A DNA stretch of 64,000 nt, taken from Leptolyngbya sp. PLA1. GTDB taxonomy: Bacteria > Planctomycetota > Phycisphaerae > Phycisphaerales > UBA1924. This document shows positions 10,572 to 19,061 of this stretch, piece after piece. The notes beneath the pieces are model-generated. The model was given only the letters and a program-made list of their open reading frames with translations, was not told the DNA's origin and searched no databases. Made by a program: the position numbers and the translations under genes. How positions within the stretch are numbered: position 1 is the first letter of the stretch; every line of letters starts with the position of its first letter. Where the stretch lies: assembly GCA_021405315.1 (NCBI GenBank), contig QWIH01000005.1:47379-111378 (forward strand). The letters run 5' to 3'.

Positions 10572-11624
10572 GTGGGTGTGATCAACGTCGAAAGCCTGAC
10601 CAAGGCGATTGAGGGGGAGAACCCCTGCGGCGAGAACCTGCGCTGGGACCGCGGGTTCCTCGAACTCGAAACGATCGCCAAGGGCAAGGAAGAGAACCAG
10701 TTTCAGGCCGGCGAAGAGCCCGACTGGCGCGAAGTTCGCGACAAAGGGGTCGAACTGCTCGCCCGCGGCCGGCACCTGCGGCTGGGCGTCCTCATCACCC
10801 TCGCGGCGATCCGGCAGGAGGGCTATCCCGGCCTGCGCGACGGCCTCGCGGTCATTCGCGGCTGGCTCGAGCAGTACTGGGACACCATCTGGCCGATCCT
10901 TGACGCAGAGGACAACAACGACCCCACGGAGCGGGTGAACTCGCTCGCGGCCCTCGCCACCCCTCTCTTCACGTTCGGCGATACAACGAAGCTGCTCGAC
11001 CGGGTGTACGAGGCGCCGATCTGCGAGTCCAGGCAGCTCGGGATGTTCTCGCTCAAGGATCTCGCCATCGCGGCGGGCACTCTTGAAGCGCCGCCCACGC
11101 CGGAGGGTCAGGAGGCCAAGCCCCGTCCCACGCTCGACATCATTGACGGTGCTTTCGCCGAAACGGACAAGGAACGTCTTGAAGAGTTGGCAAAGGCCGC
11201 CGAGGACGCCGACGGTCACCTCGAGGCGATCTCCAACATCTTCACGGAGAAGTGCGGACACGGCATCGGGCCGGACGTTCAGCCCCTCAGGACGATTCTC
11301 AAGGATGCGATGACCCAGATCCGCCGTCGGCTGGGCCAAGAGGTCGGAGAGGAAGCCGCGGCGGGGGGCGGAGAAGGAGGCGAGGCGGCGGCGGAGGATG
11401 GGGCGGCGATTTCGGGCAATGTTCGGACGTCGCGTGATGCCCTGGGGGCATTGGACAAGGTGATCCGGTATTACGAAGTGAGTGAGCCGAGCAGTCCGGT
11501 GCCGCTTATCTGCCGGTGTGCGCAGAGGATGGTGGGCCGGAGCTTCGAGGAGATCTCGGCGACGTTGACACCGGACGTTGTCGCGATGTTGAAGAACATC
11601 GCGAACCCGCCGGCTGCGGAGTGA
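10572..11624 (+). CDS. tssA: Type VI secretion protein TssA (ImpA N-terminal family)
   Basis: TssA caps and primes the growing T6SS sheath at the baseplate. The N-terminal half shows the ImpA_N signature: an early ENPCGENLRWD motif, then DWREVRDK and the aromatic WLEQYWDTIWP block, with PTERVNSLAAL after it. The C-terminal half has an acidic/Gly-rich linker and a helical end that may be the oligomerising region. The product is about 350 residues. The reading frame is open back to 10482, but that lies before a terminator hairpin, so I chose the GTG at 10572; GTG at 10578 is equally possible and no clear ribosome site separates them. It is the first gene of the T6SS block. The function is secure, the start is not. 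Confidence 0.88.
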   Translation: MGVINVESLTKAIEGENPCGENLRWDRGFLELETIAKGKEENQFQAGEEPDWREVRDKGVELLARGRHLRLGVLITLAAIRQEGYPGLRDGLAVIRGWLEQYWDTIWPILDAEDNNDPTERVNSLAALATPLFTFGDTTKLLDRVYEAPICESRQLGMFSLKDLAIAAGTLEAPPTPEGQEAKPRPTLDIIDGAFAETDKERLEELAKAAEDADGHLEAISNIFTEKCGHGIGPDVQPLRTILKDAMTQIRRRLGQEVGEEAAAGGGEGGEAAAEDGAAISGNVRTSRDALGALDKVIRYYEVSEPSSPVPLICRCAQRMVGRSFEEISATLTPDVVAMLKNIANPPAAE

Positions 11625-11662
11625 CGGAACGGATTCGGATAGAGTTGTGAGTCGGAGTGTGG

Positions 11663-11668
11663 TATTCT
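11663..11668 (+). promoter_or_regulatory. Possible -10 element upstream of tssB
   Basis: TATTCT lies in the 109-base gap between tssA and tssB, 65 bases before the tssB start. I see no good -35 hexamer at the usual distance, so this is only a candidate for a second promoter feeding tssB-tssC-hcp. Confidence 0.3.
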
Positions 11669-11733
11669 GTGGTCTCGATGGGGAGCGCGTCAGTCTGGGT
11701 CGACCGGGCGACGCATCCCACAAGGAGTGAAGC

Positions 11734-12237
11734 ATGGCGAAGGCGAGCAGCCAAAAGTTCATCGCGCGAAATCGCGCTCCCCGTGTCCAGATCGAGTATG
11801 ACCTGGAGCTGTACGGCGCACAGAAGAAGGTGAACCTCCCGTTCGTGATGGGCGTGATGGCGGACCTGTCGGGCAAGCCGGCCGAGGCGCTGCCCGGGGT
11901 CGCCGACCGCAAGTTCATGGAGGTGGACGTCGATAACTTCGACGAGCGTCTCAAGAGCTGCAAGCCCCGCGTGGCGTTCCAGGTACCCAACACCCTGACG
12001 GGCGAGGGGAACCTGAGCGTGGACGTGACCTTTGAGAGCATGGACGACTTCTCTCCCGCCGCCGTCGCCCGCAAGGTCGAGCCGCTGCGCAAGCTGCTCG
12101 AAGCGCGGACGCAGTTGGCAAACCTCCTGACGTACATGGACGGCAAGAGCGGCGCCGAGGACCTGCTGGGCAAGGTGCTCCAGGACCCCGAGCTGCTCAA
12201 GAGCCTCGCCGCCGCTCCCAAGCCCCAGGAAGGCTGA
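11734..12237 (+). CDS. tssB: Type VI secretion contractile sheath small subunit TssB
   Basis: TssB (VipA/IglA family) pairs with TssC to build the contractile sheath. The protein has 167 residues, normal for the family. It opens with a basic N-terminus, then PRVQIEYDLELYG and the conserved LPFVMGVMADLSG block, followed by the KFMEVDVDNFDERL segment. The C-terminal helix (LEARTQLANLLTYMDGK) is the part that in other systems contacts ClpV or TagJ. The ATG has a strong AAGGAG site six bases upstream. tssC follows after 45 bases, as in nearly all T6SS loci. Confidence 0.96.
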   Translation: MAKASSQKFIARNRAPRVQIEYDLELYGAQKKVNLPFVMGVMADLSGKPAEALPGVADRKFMEVDVDNFDERLKSCKPRVAFQVPNTLTGEGNLSVDVTFESMDDFSPAAVARKVEPLRKLLEARTQLANLLTYMDGKSGAEDLLGKVLQDPELLKSLAAAPKPQEG

Positions 12238-12282
12238 TCCGGACCCCCGCAACTCGCACGCAGGCCCAAGAAGGAACCATCG

Positions 12283-13767
12283 ATGTCGCAAGCGCAATCA
12301 GGACTCCAAGGCATCCAGTTCGGCGGGAGTGAGCTGGAATCCCTCCTGCAGAAGGAGTTCAAGCCGAAAACCTCGAACGCCAAGGAGGCGATCGAGTCCG
12401 CCGTCAAGACGTTGGCCCAGCAGGCCCTGGAGGGCACGAAGCTGGTCTCCGACGACGCCGTGAAGTCGATCGAGTCGATCATCGCCGCGATCGACAAGAA
12501 GATCTCCGACCAGGTGACCGCCATCCTGCACCACCCGGACTTCCAGAAGCTGGAAGGCACGTGGCGCGGGCTGCACTACCTCGTGAACAACACCGAAACT
12601 GACGAGACGCTCAAGATCCGCGTCATGAACATCTCGAAGAAGGACCTGGCGAAGACCATCGCCAAGTACAAGGGCACCGCCTGGGATCAGAGCCCCCTCT
12701 TCAAGAAGCTGTACGAGGAAGAATACGGCATGCCCGGCGGCCAGCCCTTCGGCGCCATCATCGGGGACTACAACTTCGACCACACGCCCCCGGATGTCGA
12801 GATCATGGCGGGCATGGCGCAGATCGCCGCCGCGGCCCACGCGCCGTTCCTCTCTGCCGCCGCCCCCACGCTCATGAACATGGAAAGCTGGCAGGAGCTC
12901 TCCAACCCGCGCGACCTCACGAAGATCTTCCAGTCCCCCGAGTACGCGCCGTGGCGCAGCCTGCGCGAGAGCGAGGACGCCCGGTATCTCGGCCTCACCA
13001 TGCCCCGCGTGCTCGCCCGCACGCCCTACGGAGCCAAGAGCAACCCCATCGATGACTTCGCCTACGAGGAAGACACCGAGGGCGCGAAGCACGACAAGTT
13101 CACGTGGATGAACGCCGCCTACACCATGGGCGTCAACATCACCCGCGCGTTCAAGCTCTACGGCTGGTGCTCGCGCATCCGCGGCGTGGAGTCCGGCGGT
13201 ATGGTCGAGGGGTTGCCCGTGCACTCCTTCAAGACCGACGACGGCGGGACGGACATGAAGTGCCCGACCGAGATCGCCATCACCGACCGGCGCGAGGCCG
13301 AACTCGCCGCCAACGGCCTGATGCCTCTCTCGCACTGGAAGAACACGGACTACGCCGTCTTCGTGGGCGCGCAGAGCCTCCACAAGCCCGCGCAGTACGA
13401 CGACCCGGACGCCACGGCCAACGCCAACCTCGGTGCGAGGCTCCCCTACCTCTTCGCCACCTGCCGCTTTGCCCACTTCCTCAAGTGCATGGTCCGCGAC
13501 CGCATCGGCAGCTTCGCCGACGCGCAGCAGATGCAGGATTGGCTCAACAAGTGGATCAGCAACTACGTTGACTTCGACCCGGTCAACTCCAGCGAGGCCT
13601 ACAAGGCCCAGCACCCCCTCGCCGGCGCCGAAGTCGTCGTCGAGGAAGTGCCCGGCAACCCGGGCTACTACACCTCCAAGTTCTTCCTCAAGCCTCACTA
13701 CCAGCTCGAGGGTCTCACCGTCTCGCTCCGTCTTGTGTCCAAGCTCCCCTCGCAGAAGGGCGGCTAA
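12283..13767 (+). CDS. tssC: Type VI secretion contractile sheath large subunit TssC
   Basis: TssC (VipB/IglB family) forms the bulk of the T6SS sheath with TssB. The length, 494 residues, matches the family. Diagnostic stretches are the HHPDFQKLEGTWRGLHYLV block near residue 90, GAIIGDYNF near 165, and PRVLARTPYG near 245, all typical of TssC. An AAGGAACC stretch precedes the ATG. The 87-base gap to hcp contains a small GC hairpin, so hcp may be processed or expressed separately. Confidence 0.97.
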   Translation: MSQAQSGLQGIQFGGSELESLLQKEFKPKTSNAKEAIESAVKTLAQQALEGTKLVSDDAVKSIESIIAAIDKKISDQVTAILHHPDFQKLEGTWRGLHYLVNNTETDETLKIRVMNISKKDLAKTIAKYKGTAWDQSPLFKKLYEEEYGMPGGQPFGAIIGDYNFDHTPPDVEIMAGMAQIAAAAHAPFLSAAAPTLMNMESWQELSNPRDLTKIFQSPEYAPWRSLRESEDARYLGLTMPRVLARTPYGAKSNPIDDFAYEEDTEGAKHDKFTWMNAAYTMGVNITRAFKLYGWCSRIRGVESGGMVEGLPVHSFKTDDGGTDMKCPTEIAITDRREAELAANGLMPLSHWKNTDYAVFVGAQSLHKPAQYDDPDATANANLGARLPYLFATCRFAHFLKCMVRDRIGSFADAQQMQDWLNKWISNYVDFDPVNSSEAYKAQHPLAGAEVVVEEVPGNPGYYTSKFFLKPHYQLEGLTVSLRLVSKLPSQKGG

Positions 13768-13789
13768 TTTCAGGTTCAGAACACGCACC

Positions 13790-13805
13790 CCGGCGGCGTC
13801 GCCGG
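13790..13805 (+). other. Small hairpin between tssC and hcp
   Basis: CCGGCG-GCGT-CGCCGG forms a perfect 6-bp stem with a 4-base loop, 49 bases before the hcp start. It has no T-run, so it looks more like an mRNA processing or stability element than a terminator. A second short C4/G4 foldback (13830-13840) sits just before the hcp ribosome site. Confidence 0.35.
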
Positions 13806-13854
13806 AGCATCCGCGTAGGTACTCAGCGACCCCCTCGGGGTAGGAGAAACTCAG

Positions 13855-14373
13855 ATGGCCTTTGATGCATATCTCCAGATCGGCACCGTGCCCGGCGAGT
13901 CCGCCGACAAGCAGTTCGGCGGGTCCGCCGGCTGGATCGACGTGATCTCGTTCACCTATGGCGTCACCCAGTCGGGCAGCGCCTCCAGCCAGGGCGGTCT
14001 GTCCGCCGGCAAGTCCAACTTCCAGGACTTCACCTTCACGCAGAAGGTCCACTTCGGCTCCCCCGAGATGTTCCTCACGTGCGCGAACGGCAAGGTCCAC
14101 AAGGCCGCGCACTTCGTCTGCCGAAAGGCCGGCGAGACCCCGCAGGTCTATCTCCAGATCAAGATGGAGCAGGTGATGATCACCTCCGTCACCACGCAGG
14201 GTGCCGGCGGCCCCGACGAGATCCCCACCGAGACCGTCTCCATGACCGCCGAGAAGCTCGCGGTGTGGTACGGCCAGCAGGACGAGAACAACAAGATCAA
14301 GGCCGACAAGGCCACGGGCTGGGACCAGAAGAAGAACGAGCAGTGGAACGGCCACGGGCTCAAGAAGTTCTGA
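13855..14373 (+). CDS. hcp: Type VI secretion tube protein Hcp (TssD)
   Basis: Hcp hexamers stack into the inner tube propelled by sheath contraction. The 172-residue protein begins AFDAYLQIGTVPGES, has the GWIDVISFTYGVTQ motif near residue 25, the KSNFQDFTFTQKV motif near 55, and the MEQVMITSVTTQG strand typical of Hcp1. A TAGGAG ribosome site lies 8 bases before the ATG. The C-terminus is a 25-residue Lys/Trp-rich tail (WDQKKNEQWNGHGLKKF). The gene is bracketed by hairpins on both sides, the downstream one terminator-like, which fits separate high expression of this abundant subunit. Confidence 0.97.
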   Translation: MAFDAYLQIGTVPGESADKQFGGSAGWIDVISFTYGVTQSGSASSQGGLSAGKSNFQDFTFTQKVHFGSPEMFLTCANGKVHKAAHFVCRKAGETPQVYLQIKMEQVMITSVTTQGAGGPDEIPTETVSMTAEKLAVWYGQQDENNKIKADKATGWDQKKNEQWNGHGLKKF

Positions 14374-14407
14374 TCAACCCCGCCCGTGCGGCGGCGTGAA
14401 CCACGAC

Positions 14408-14437
14408 GCCCTCACGGGGAGACCTTCCCGTGAGGGC
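14408..14437 (+). terminator. Hairpin terminator or attenuator after hcp
   Basis: Arms 14408-14420 and 14425-14437 (GCCCTCACGGG core, one G-T pair) close a GACC loop and are followed by TTT. It lies 35 bases after the hcp stop. Some read-through is expected because the remaining baseplate genes follow in the same direction. Confidence 0.75.
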
Positions 14438-14472
14438 TTTGCATTTCCCTCCCCCTCTCCACCCGAGCACGC

Positions 14473-15309
14473 ATGACCCCAGAAGAACTCCTCAAGCTCG
14501 GCAGGCCCGATGACTGCCTCCGCGAACTCGAGAACGCGGTCCGCAAGGACCCCTCGAACGCGAAACTCCGCGTGTCACTCTTCCAGGTTCTTGCAGTGCT
14601 CGGCCAGTGGGACCGCGCGCAGAATCAGCTGGGGGTCGCCGCGGAGATGGACGCGGACTGCATCCTGATGTCCCAGGTCTGTCAGCCCGCCATCCTGTGC
14701 GAGCGACTCCGGGCGGAGATCTTCTCCGGCCGCCGCTCGCCCCTGCTGCTGGGCGAGCCCGAGCCCTGGATGGGCATGGTCGTTCAGGCAGCGGTGCATT
14801 CCGCCCAGGGCAACCATGCCGCGGCGGAGGAACTCCGCGCTCAGGCCTTCGAGCTTGCGCCGGCGGTCGCCGGCCAGATCGATATCGGTGCCACCGAAGA
14901 CCAGGTGACCACGCACGAGTTCGCCTGGATCGCCGACGCCGACCCGTTGCTGGGGCCGATGCTCGAGGCCATCGTCGACGGCAAGTACTACTGGGTTCCC
15001 TGGTCGCGCATCAGCCTCCTCAGGCTCGAAGCACCCTCCGACCTGCGGGACACCATCTGGCTTCCGGGGCAGGTCGTGTGGACCACCGGTGCGCAGCAGG
15101 TGGTGCTGATCCCCGCCCGGTACCCGGGATCGGAGTCGAGTGCGTACGACAACGCGATCCGCATGGGCCGACGCACCGAGTTCACCGACCGCGGCGGCTA
15201 CGAGGCGCCGGTGGGCCAGCGCATGCTTGCGACCGACCAGGGCGAGTTCGGGCTGCTTCAGGTCAGGGCTGTGAGGCTGGGCGAACAACCCGCGGAAACA
15301 GTGGGCTAG
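14473..15309 (+). CDS. tagJ: T6SS accessory protein TagJ / ImpE family
   Basis: ImpE/TagJ proteins bind the N-terminal helix of TssB and assist sheath handling in some T6SS subtypes. The N-terminal ~130 residues are TPR-like helices (LRELENAVRKDPSNAKLRVSL). The C-terminal half has the ImpE signatures DADPLLGPMLEAIVDGKYYWVPWSRI, here split as ADADPLLGPMLE and KYYWVPWSRI, and a late RMLATDQGEFGLLQVR segment. The length of 278 residues is usual. It sits between hcp and tssE and ends 12 bases before tssE. Confidence 0.9.
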   Translation: MTPEELLKLGRPDDCLRELENAVRKDPSNAKLRVSLFQVLAVLGQWDRAQNQLGVAAEMDADCILMSQVCQPAILCERLRAEIFSGRRSPLLLGEPEPWMGMVVQAAVHSAQGNHAAAEELRAQAFELAPAVAGQIDIGATEDQVTTHEFAWIADADPLLGPMLEAIVDGKYYWVPWSRISLLRLEAPSDLRDTIWLPGQVVWTTGAQQVVLIPARYPGSESSAYDNAIRMGRRTEFTDRGGYEAPVGQRMLATDQGEFGLLQVRAVRLGEQPAETVG

Positions 15310-15321
15310 CCGGAGGGGCGC

Positions 15322-15822
15322 GTGGCGGAACTGACGACTCAGGAAAGGCTCCAGCCCTCGCTCCTCGATCGTCTGATCGACGACGAGCCCCAGGCGCGCA
15401 CCGAAAGCCGTGAGCGTCGTGTGATGTCCATGCGCCAGCTCCGCCTCGCGGTGCTGCGCGACCTGGAGTGGCTGCTCAACGCTTCCTGTCGTCCGCTCGG
15501 CGACGACCTCCACGCCTACCCGCTCGCGGGGTCGAGTGTGCTGAACTACGGCATCCCGGACATGACGGGCCTCGCGTCCTCGGGAATCTCACAGGCTCGC
15601 GTGGAGCAGATGGTCCACCAGGCCATCCTCAACTACGAGCCGCGGGTGGTGGGGGCGAGCCTGGGGGTCCGCGCCGTTGCGTCGGACGACGTCGTGAACA
15701 ACCACATCGTGTTCGAGATCGCCGGCGAGCTGTGCCCGTTGCCGATGCCGGAGGCTCTGTTCGTCAGGACGGACCTCGACTTGGAGACGGGGCAGTGTCT
15801 TGTCCGGGAGAAGCAGCGCTGA
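15322..15822 (+). CDS. tssE: Type VI secretion baseplate subunit TssE (gp25-like)
   Basis: TssE is the homologue of phage T4 gp25, the baseplate piece that nucleates sheath assembly. The protein has 166 residues with the N-terminal LQPSLLDRLIDDEP motif and a central RDLEWLLNAS helix, then VLNYGIPD, all typical of the GPW/gp25 family. The start is GTG, supported by a CCGGAGGGG site just upstream. tssF starts 12 bases after its stop, so the two are probably cotranscribed. Confidence 0.93.
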   Translation: MAELTTQERLQPSLLDRLIDDEPQARTESRERRVMSMRQLRLAVLRDLEWLLNASCRPLGDDLHAYPLAGSSVLNYGIPDMTGLASSGISQARVEQMVHQAILNYEPRVVGASLGVRAVASDDVVNNHIVFEIAGELCPLPMPEALFVRTDLDLETGQCLVREKQR

Positions 15823-15834
15823 CGCGGAGCACCC

Positions 15835-17781
15835 ATGGACAGACGCCTCTACCCCTACTACGAGAGAGAACTCCAGCACCTGCGCTCCGTGGGCGTTGAG
15901 TTCGCGCAGGAGTTCCCCAAGGTTGCCGACCGCTTGGCATTGGGCGATTTCAAGTGCCCGGACCCGTACGTGGAGCGTCTGCTCGAGGGCTTCGCGTTCC
16001 TGACCGCTCGCGTGCAGCTCAAGATCGACGCGGAGTTTCCGCGCTTTACGCAGAACCTAACCGAGGTCATCTACCCGCACTACCTGGCGCCCACGCCCTC
16101 CATGTGCGTCGCGCAGTTCACCCCCGACCGGGGCGAGGCCGGCCTCGCGGAGGGATACCGCGTCCCGCGGGGCACGGTGCTCCGGGGCGTCGCGCAGCCC
16201 GGCACCACCTCGTGCGAGTTCCGCAGCGCCCACGACCTTGTGCTCTGGCCGGTCGAGGTCGCCGAGTGTCGCTACATGACCCGGGAAGTCGGCATGCTCG
16301 ACCTCGGGCGGCACTGGGGCAGCCCCGATGGCGAGCGCCGGGGGGCGGGCCCACCCCCGCGGGCCGCGCTGCGCCTCCGCCTGCGGGCGACGGCGGACCT
16401 GACGTTCGACAAGATCAGGATGGACCAGTTGGTGCTGCACTTCCGCGGGCCGGACGCGACACCCTGGCGCCTCTTCGAGGCGGTCTTCGCCCACGCCAGG
16501 GGCGTTGTGGTGCGGCCCGTGATGCAGGGCAGTCAGGTCGGTGACTGGCAGGTCTCCCTTGACAAGGAGGCCATCTCCCGGGTCGGCTTCATGGCGTCGG
16601 AGGCGCTGCTGCCGTACGACGCGCGCAGCTTCCAGGGGTATCGCCTGCTGCACGAGTACTTCGCCTGTCCGCAGCGGTTCTGCTTCGCCGCGGTCAAGGG
16701 TCTGCGGGACGCGCTGGCCAAGTGCCGCGGCCCGATGATCGACGTGATCATCCCCCTCTCGCAGGAAAACCCGGACCTGGAGGGCGCCGTGACCAACGCG
16801 AACGTCGCGTTGCACTGCACGCCTGCGGTCAACCTCTTTCCGAAGCGGGCCGACCGCATCTTCGTCTCCGACAAGGCCAGCGAGTTCATGGTGGTGCCCG
16901 ACCGCACCCGTCCGTTGGACTTCGAGGTGCACTCCATCGCGTCGGTGGTGGGGCACGGCGAGAAGGTCGACGACGAGCGGGTGTTCCGCCCGTTCTACGC
17001 CGCGACCGACGCGGATGTCGCGGAGGGAACGCTCGGCGCCTACTACGCGACGCACCGCGTTCCCCGGGTGCTGTCGGAGCGGGAGCGCCGCGCCGGCCCG
17101 CGCACCAGCTACGCGGGCAGCGAGGTCTACGTGAGCATCGTGGACGCGAACGCCGCGCCATTCAGCACCGGCGTGAAGCAGCTCTCGGTTCAGACGCTGT
17201 GCACCAACCGCGACCTGCCACTGCAGATGCCGGTCGGCAAGGGCAAGACGGACTTCACGCTCGATATCGGGGCGCCCGTGGAGAGTGTCCGCATCGTCGC
17301 GGGTCCGACGCTCCCGAGGTCCAGCCATGTGGACGGCGAGTCCTCCTGGCGCATCGTCAGCCACCTGACGCTCAACTACCTCTCGCTCAACGACGAGGAC
17401 CGCGACGGGGACGGGCGGCTCAGCGCCGATGAGAGCCGGGGCGCCGCCGCCCTCCGCGCGCTCCTCCGTCTCTACGGCGACGTGGGCGAGCCCGTCATCC
17501 GCAAGCAGATCGACGGCCTGCGGTCGATCCAGACCCGCGGGATCACCCGGCGTGTGCCGGCGCCCGGAGTGGTCGCCTTCGCCCGCGGCCTGGAGGTCAC
17601 GGTCACCTTCGATGAATCACAGTTCGAGGGCACCGGCTGCTTCGCGCTCGGGGCGGTGCTGGAACAGTTCTTCGCTCGCTACGTCTCCATGAACTCGTTC
17701 TCGGAAACCGTGGTCCGGACTGCAGACCGCGGGGAGGTAATGCGTTGGCCGGCCAAGTTGGGACATCGCCCGGTTCTGTGA
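15835..17781 (+). CDS. tssF: Type VI secretion baseplate subunit TssF, with EF-hand-like insertion
   Basis: TssF forms the baseplate wedge with TssG. The N-terminus MDRRLYPYYERELQHLR and the LIEGFAFL-type LLEGFAFLTARVQLK segment followed by FPRFTQNL are family hallmarks. The protein has 648 residues. In the normally short loop between SHLTLNYLSLN and GAAALRALLRLYGD there is an extra acidic stretch that spells a canonical 12-residue EF-hand loop, D522 to E533 (DRDGDGRLSADE; bases 17398-17433). This suggests calcium binding and is not part of the family as I know it. CGGAG lies ahead of the ATG. Its end overlaps tssG by 37 bases. Confidence 0.95.
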   Translation: MDRRLYPYYERELQHLRSVGVEFAQEFPKVADRLALGDFKCPDPYVERLLEGFAFLTARVQLKIDAEFPRFTQNLTEVIYPHYLAPTPSMCVAQFTPDRGEAGLAEGYRVPRGTVLRGVAQPGTTSCEFRSAHDLVLWPVEVAECRYMTREVGMLDLGRHWGSPDGERRGAGPPPRAALRLRLRATADLTFDKIRMDQLVLHFRGPDATPWRLFEAVFAHARGVVVRPVMQGSQVGDWQVSLDKEAISRVGFMASEALLPYDARSFQGYRLLHEYFACPQRFCFAAVKGLRDALAKCRGPMIDVIIPLSQENPDLEGAVTNANVALHCTPAVNLFPKRADRIFVSDKASEFMVVPDRTRPLDFEVHSIASVVGHGEKVDDERVFRPFYAATDADVAEGTLGAYYATHRVPRVLSERERRAGPRTSYAGSEVYVSIVDANAAPFSTGVKQLSVQTLCTNRDLPLQMPVGKGKTDFTLDIGAPVESVRIVAGPTLPRSSHVDGESSWRIVSHLTLNYLSLNDEDRDGDGRLSADESRGAAALRALLRLYGDVGEPVIRKQIDGLRSIQTRGITRRVPAPGVVAFARGLEVTVTFDESQFEGTGCFALGAVLEQFFARYVSMNSFSETVVRTADRGEVMRWPAKLGHRPVL

Positions 17782-18992
17782 AGACCCCGGCACCGGGTGT
17801 CAACGGTGGTCCGCGCCACGCGCGACCGGCCTTTGCTGCGCGCCCCATCGATCGCTCCCAGCTCGAGACGATCTTCGACCGGCTCAACGTGGAGCCGTGG
17901 GCGTACGACTTCTTTGCGCTGGTCCGGCGCATCGAGGCGGTGCAGCACGACGTCCCCGGCTTCGGAGCGTCCAACCGAGTCGCGGAAGACCCGGTCCGGT
18001 TTGCGCAGGAGCCCGCGCTCGCCTTCCCCCCCTCCACGGTCTCCCAGTTCCACTTTCCCAAGACCAACGCCCCCGCGCGGCTGTTCGTGACATTCATGGG
18101 GCTTCTGGGCCCCATGGGCCCGCTCCCGCTGCACCTCACGGAGTTTGCGTACCAGCGCATCCAGCATCACAAGGACCGCACGCTCGCGCGATTCCTGGAT
18201 GTCTTCAATCATCGCGCGATCTCGCTCTTCTACAGGGCCTGGGCGGCCAGCCAGATGCCCGCGTCCTTCGACAGGGCCGCGCCCGTCTCCGACGCGTGCG
18301 ATATGTCCGACCTCGAGAGGCAGCAACTCCTCGCGGCGGATCGCGACCGCTACGCGGTGTACGTCGGCTCAACGTTCGGGATGGGTACCGAAGAGGTCCG
18401 ACACCGCGACGCCCTGCCCGACGCTGCCAAGCTGCACTTTGCGGGCCGCCTCGCCGCCGCCACCAAGGGGCCGGAGGGTCTCGCCTCCGTCATGCGAGCC
18501 TATTTCGGCGTTGACGCGGATGTCGAGGAGTTTGCCGGGCGATGGGTCGAGCTCCCGCAGGCCGATCGATGCCGCCTGGGTGAACGCGGGCCGGGCTGCT
18601 CGCTCGGCACGCTCAGCGGCGGGGGCGCGGTGTGCGGCTCGCGCGTCTGGGAAAGCCAGGGCGCCTTCCGTGTCCGTCTTGGCCCCATGAGCTTCGATGA
18701 GTACCAGCGCCTTCTTCCCATGGGCCTGCCGGATTATCGGGAGGAAGTGTGGCGCCAGAGGTTCGGCGGGAAGGGGCGCGCGCCGGGGGCCACTTCAGCA
18801 CGCCGCGTCGAGGCCTGGATCCGCAACTACCTCGGCGACGAGTTTGCCTGGGAGGTCACGCTGGTCCTGCGTGCCGCCGAGATTCCCAAGGCAAGGCTCG
18901 GCGGCGGAACCCGCTTGGGCTGGACCTCTTGGATCATGTCCGGTTCATCCCCGGAAGACCGGGGAGACCTTTCTCTCCGGAGTCGTTTCTAG
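17745..18992 (+). CDS. tssG: Type VI secretion baseplate subunit TssG
   Basis: TssG is the second wedge component, binding TssF. Recognisable are AYDFFALVRRIEA near residue 45, FPPSTVSQF, the FVTFMGLLGPMGPLP motif and a C-terminal TRLGWTSWIMSG, all typical. I chose the TTG at 17745 because a perfect GGGGAGG ribosome site ends 7 bases before it; a GTG at 17778, overlapping the tssF stop, is the alternative. The first 25 residues are not conserved-looking. Length is 415 residues, slightly above the usual ~330-370. Confidence 0.93.
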   Translation: MAGQVGTSPGSVKTPAPGVNGGPRHARPAFAARPIDRSQLETIFDRLNVEPWAYDFFALVRRIEAVQHDVPGFGASNRVAEDPVRFAQEPALAFPPSTVSQFHFPKTNAPARLFVTFMGLLGPMGPLPLHLTEFAYQRIQHHKDRTLARFLDVFNHRAISLFYRAWAASQMPASFDRAAPVSDACDMSDLERQQLLAADRDRYAVYVGSTFGMGTEEVRHRDALPDAAKLHFAGRLAAATKGPEGLASVMRAYFGVDADVEEFAGRWVELPQADRCRLGERGPGCSLGTLSGGGAVCGSRVWESQGAFRVRLGPMSFDEYQRLLPMGLPDYREEVWRQRFGGKGRAPGATSARRVEAWIRNYLGDEFAWEVTLVLRAAEIPKARLGGGTRLGWTSWIMSGSSPEDRGDLSLRSRF

Positions 18993-19061
18993 CGCCCGTT
19001 ACCCCCGCCGCACCGGCAGCAAACCCGCCCGTCCGGCCCGTTGATACAGGAGCTCCCGCGA

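Noticed and set aside
10230..12560. 776-codon minus-strand frame over tssA and tssB
   Set aside because: Shadow of well-supported plus-strand T6SS genes; no recognisable domain.
12298..14355. 685-codon minus-strand frame over tssC and hcp
   Set aside because: Mirror of the strongly conserved TssC and Hcp; typical antisense Val/Gly/Asp/Leu-rich composition.
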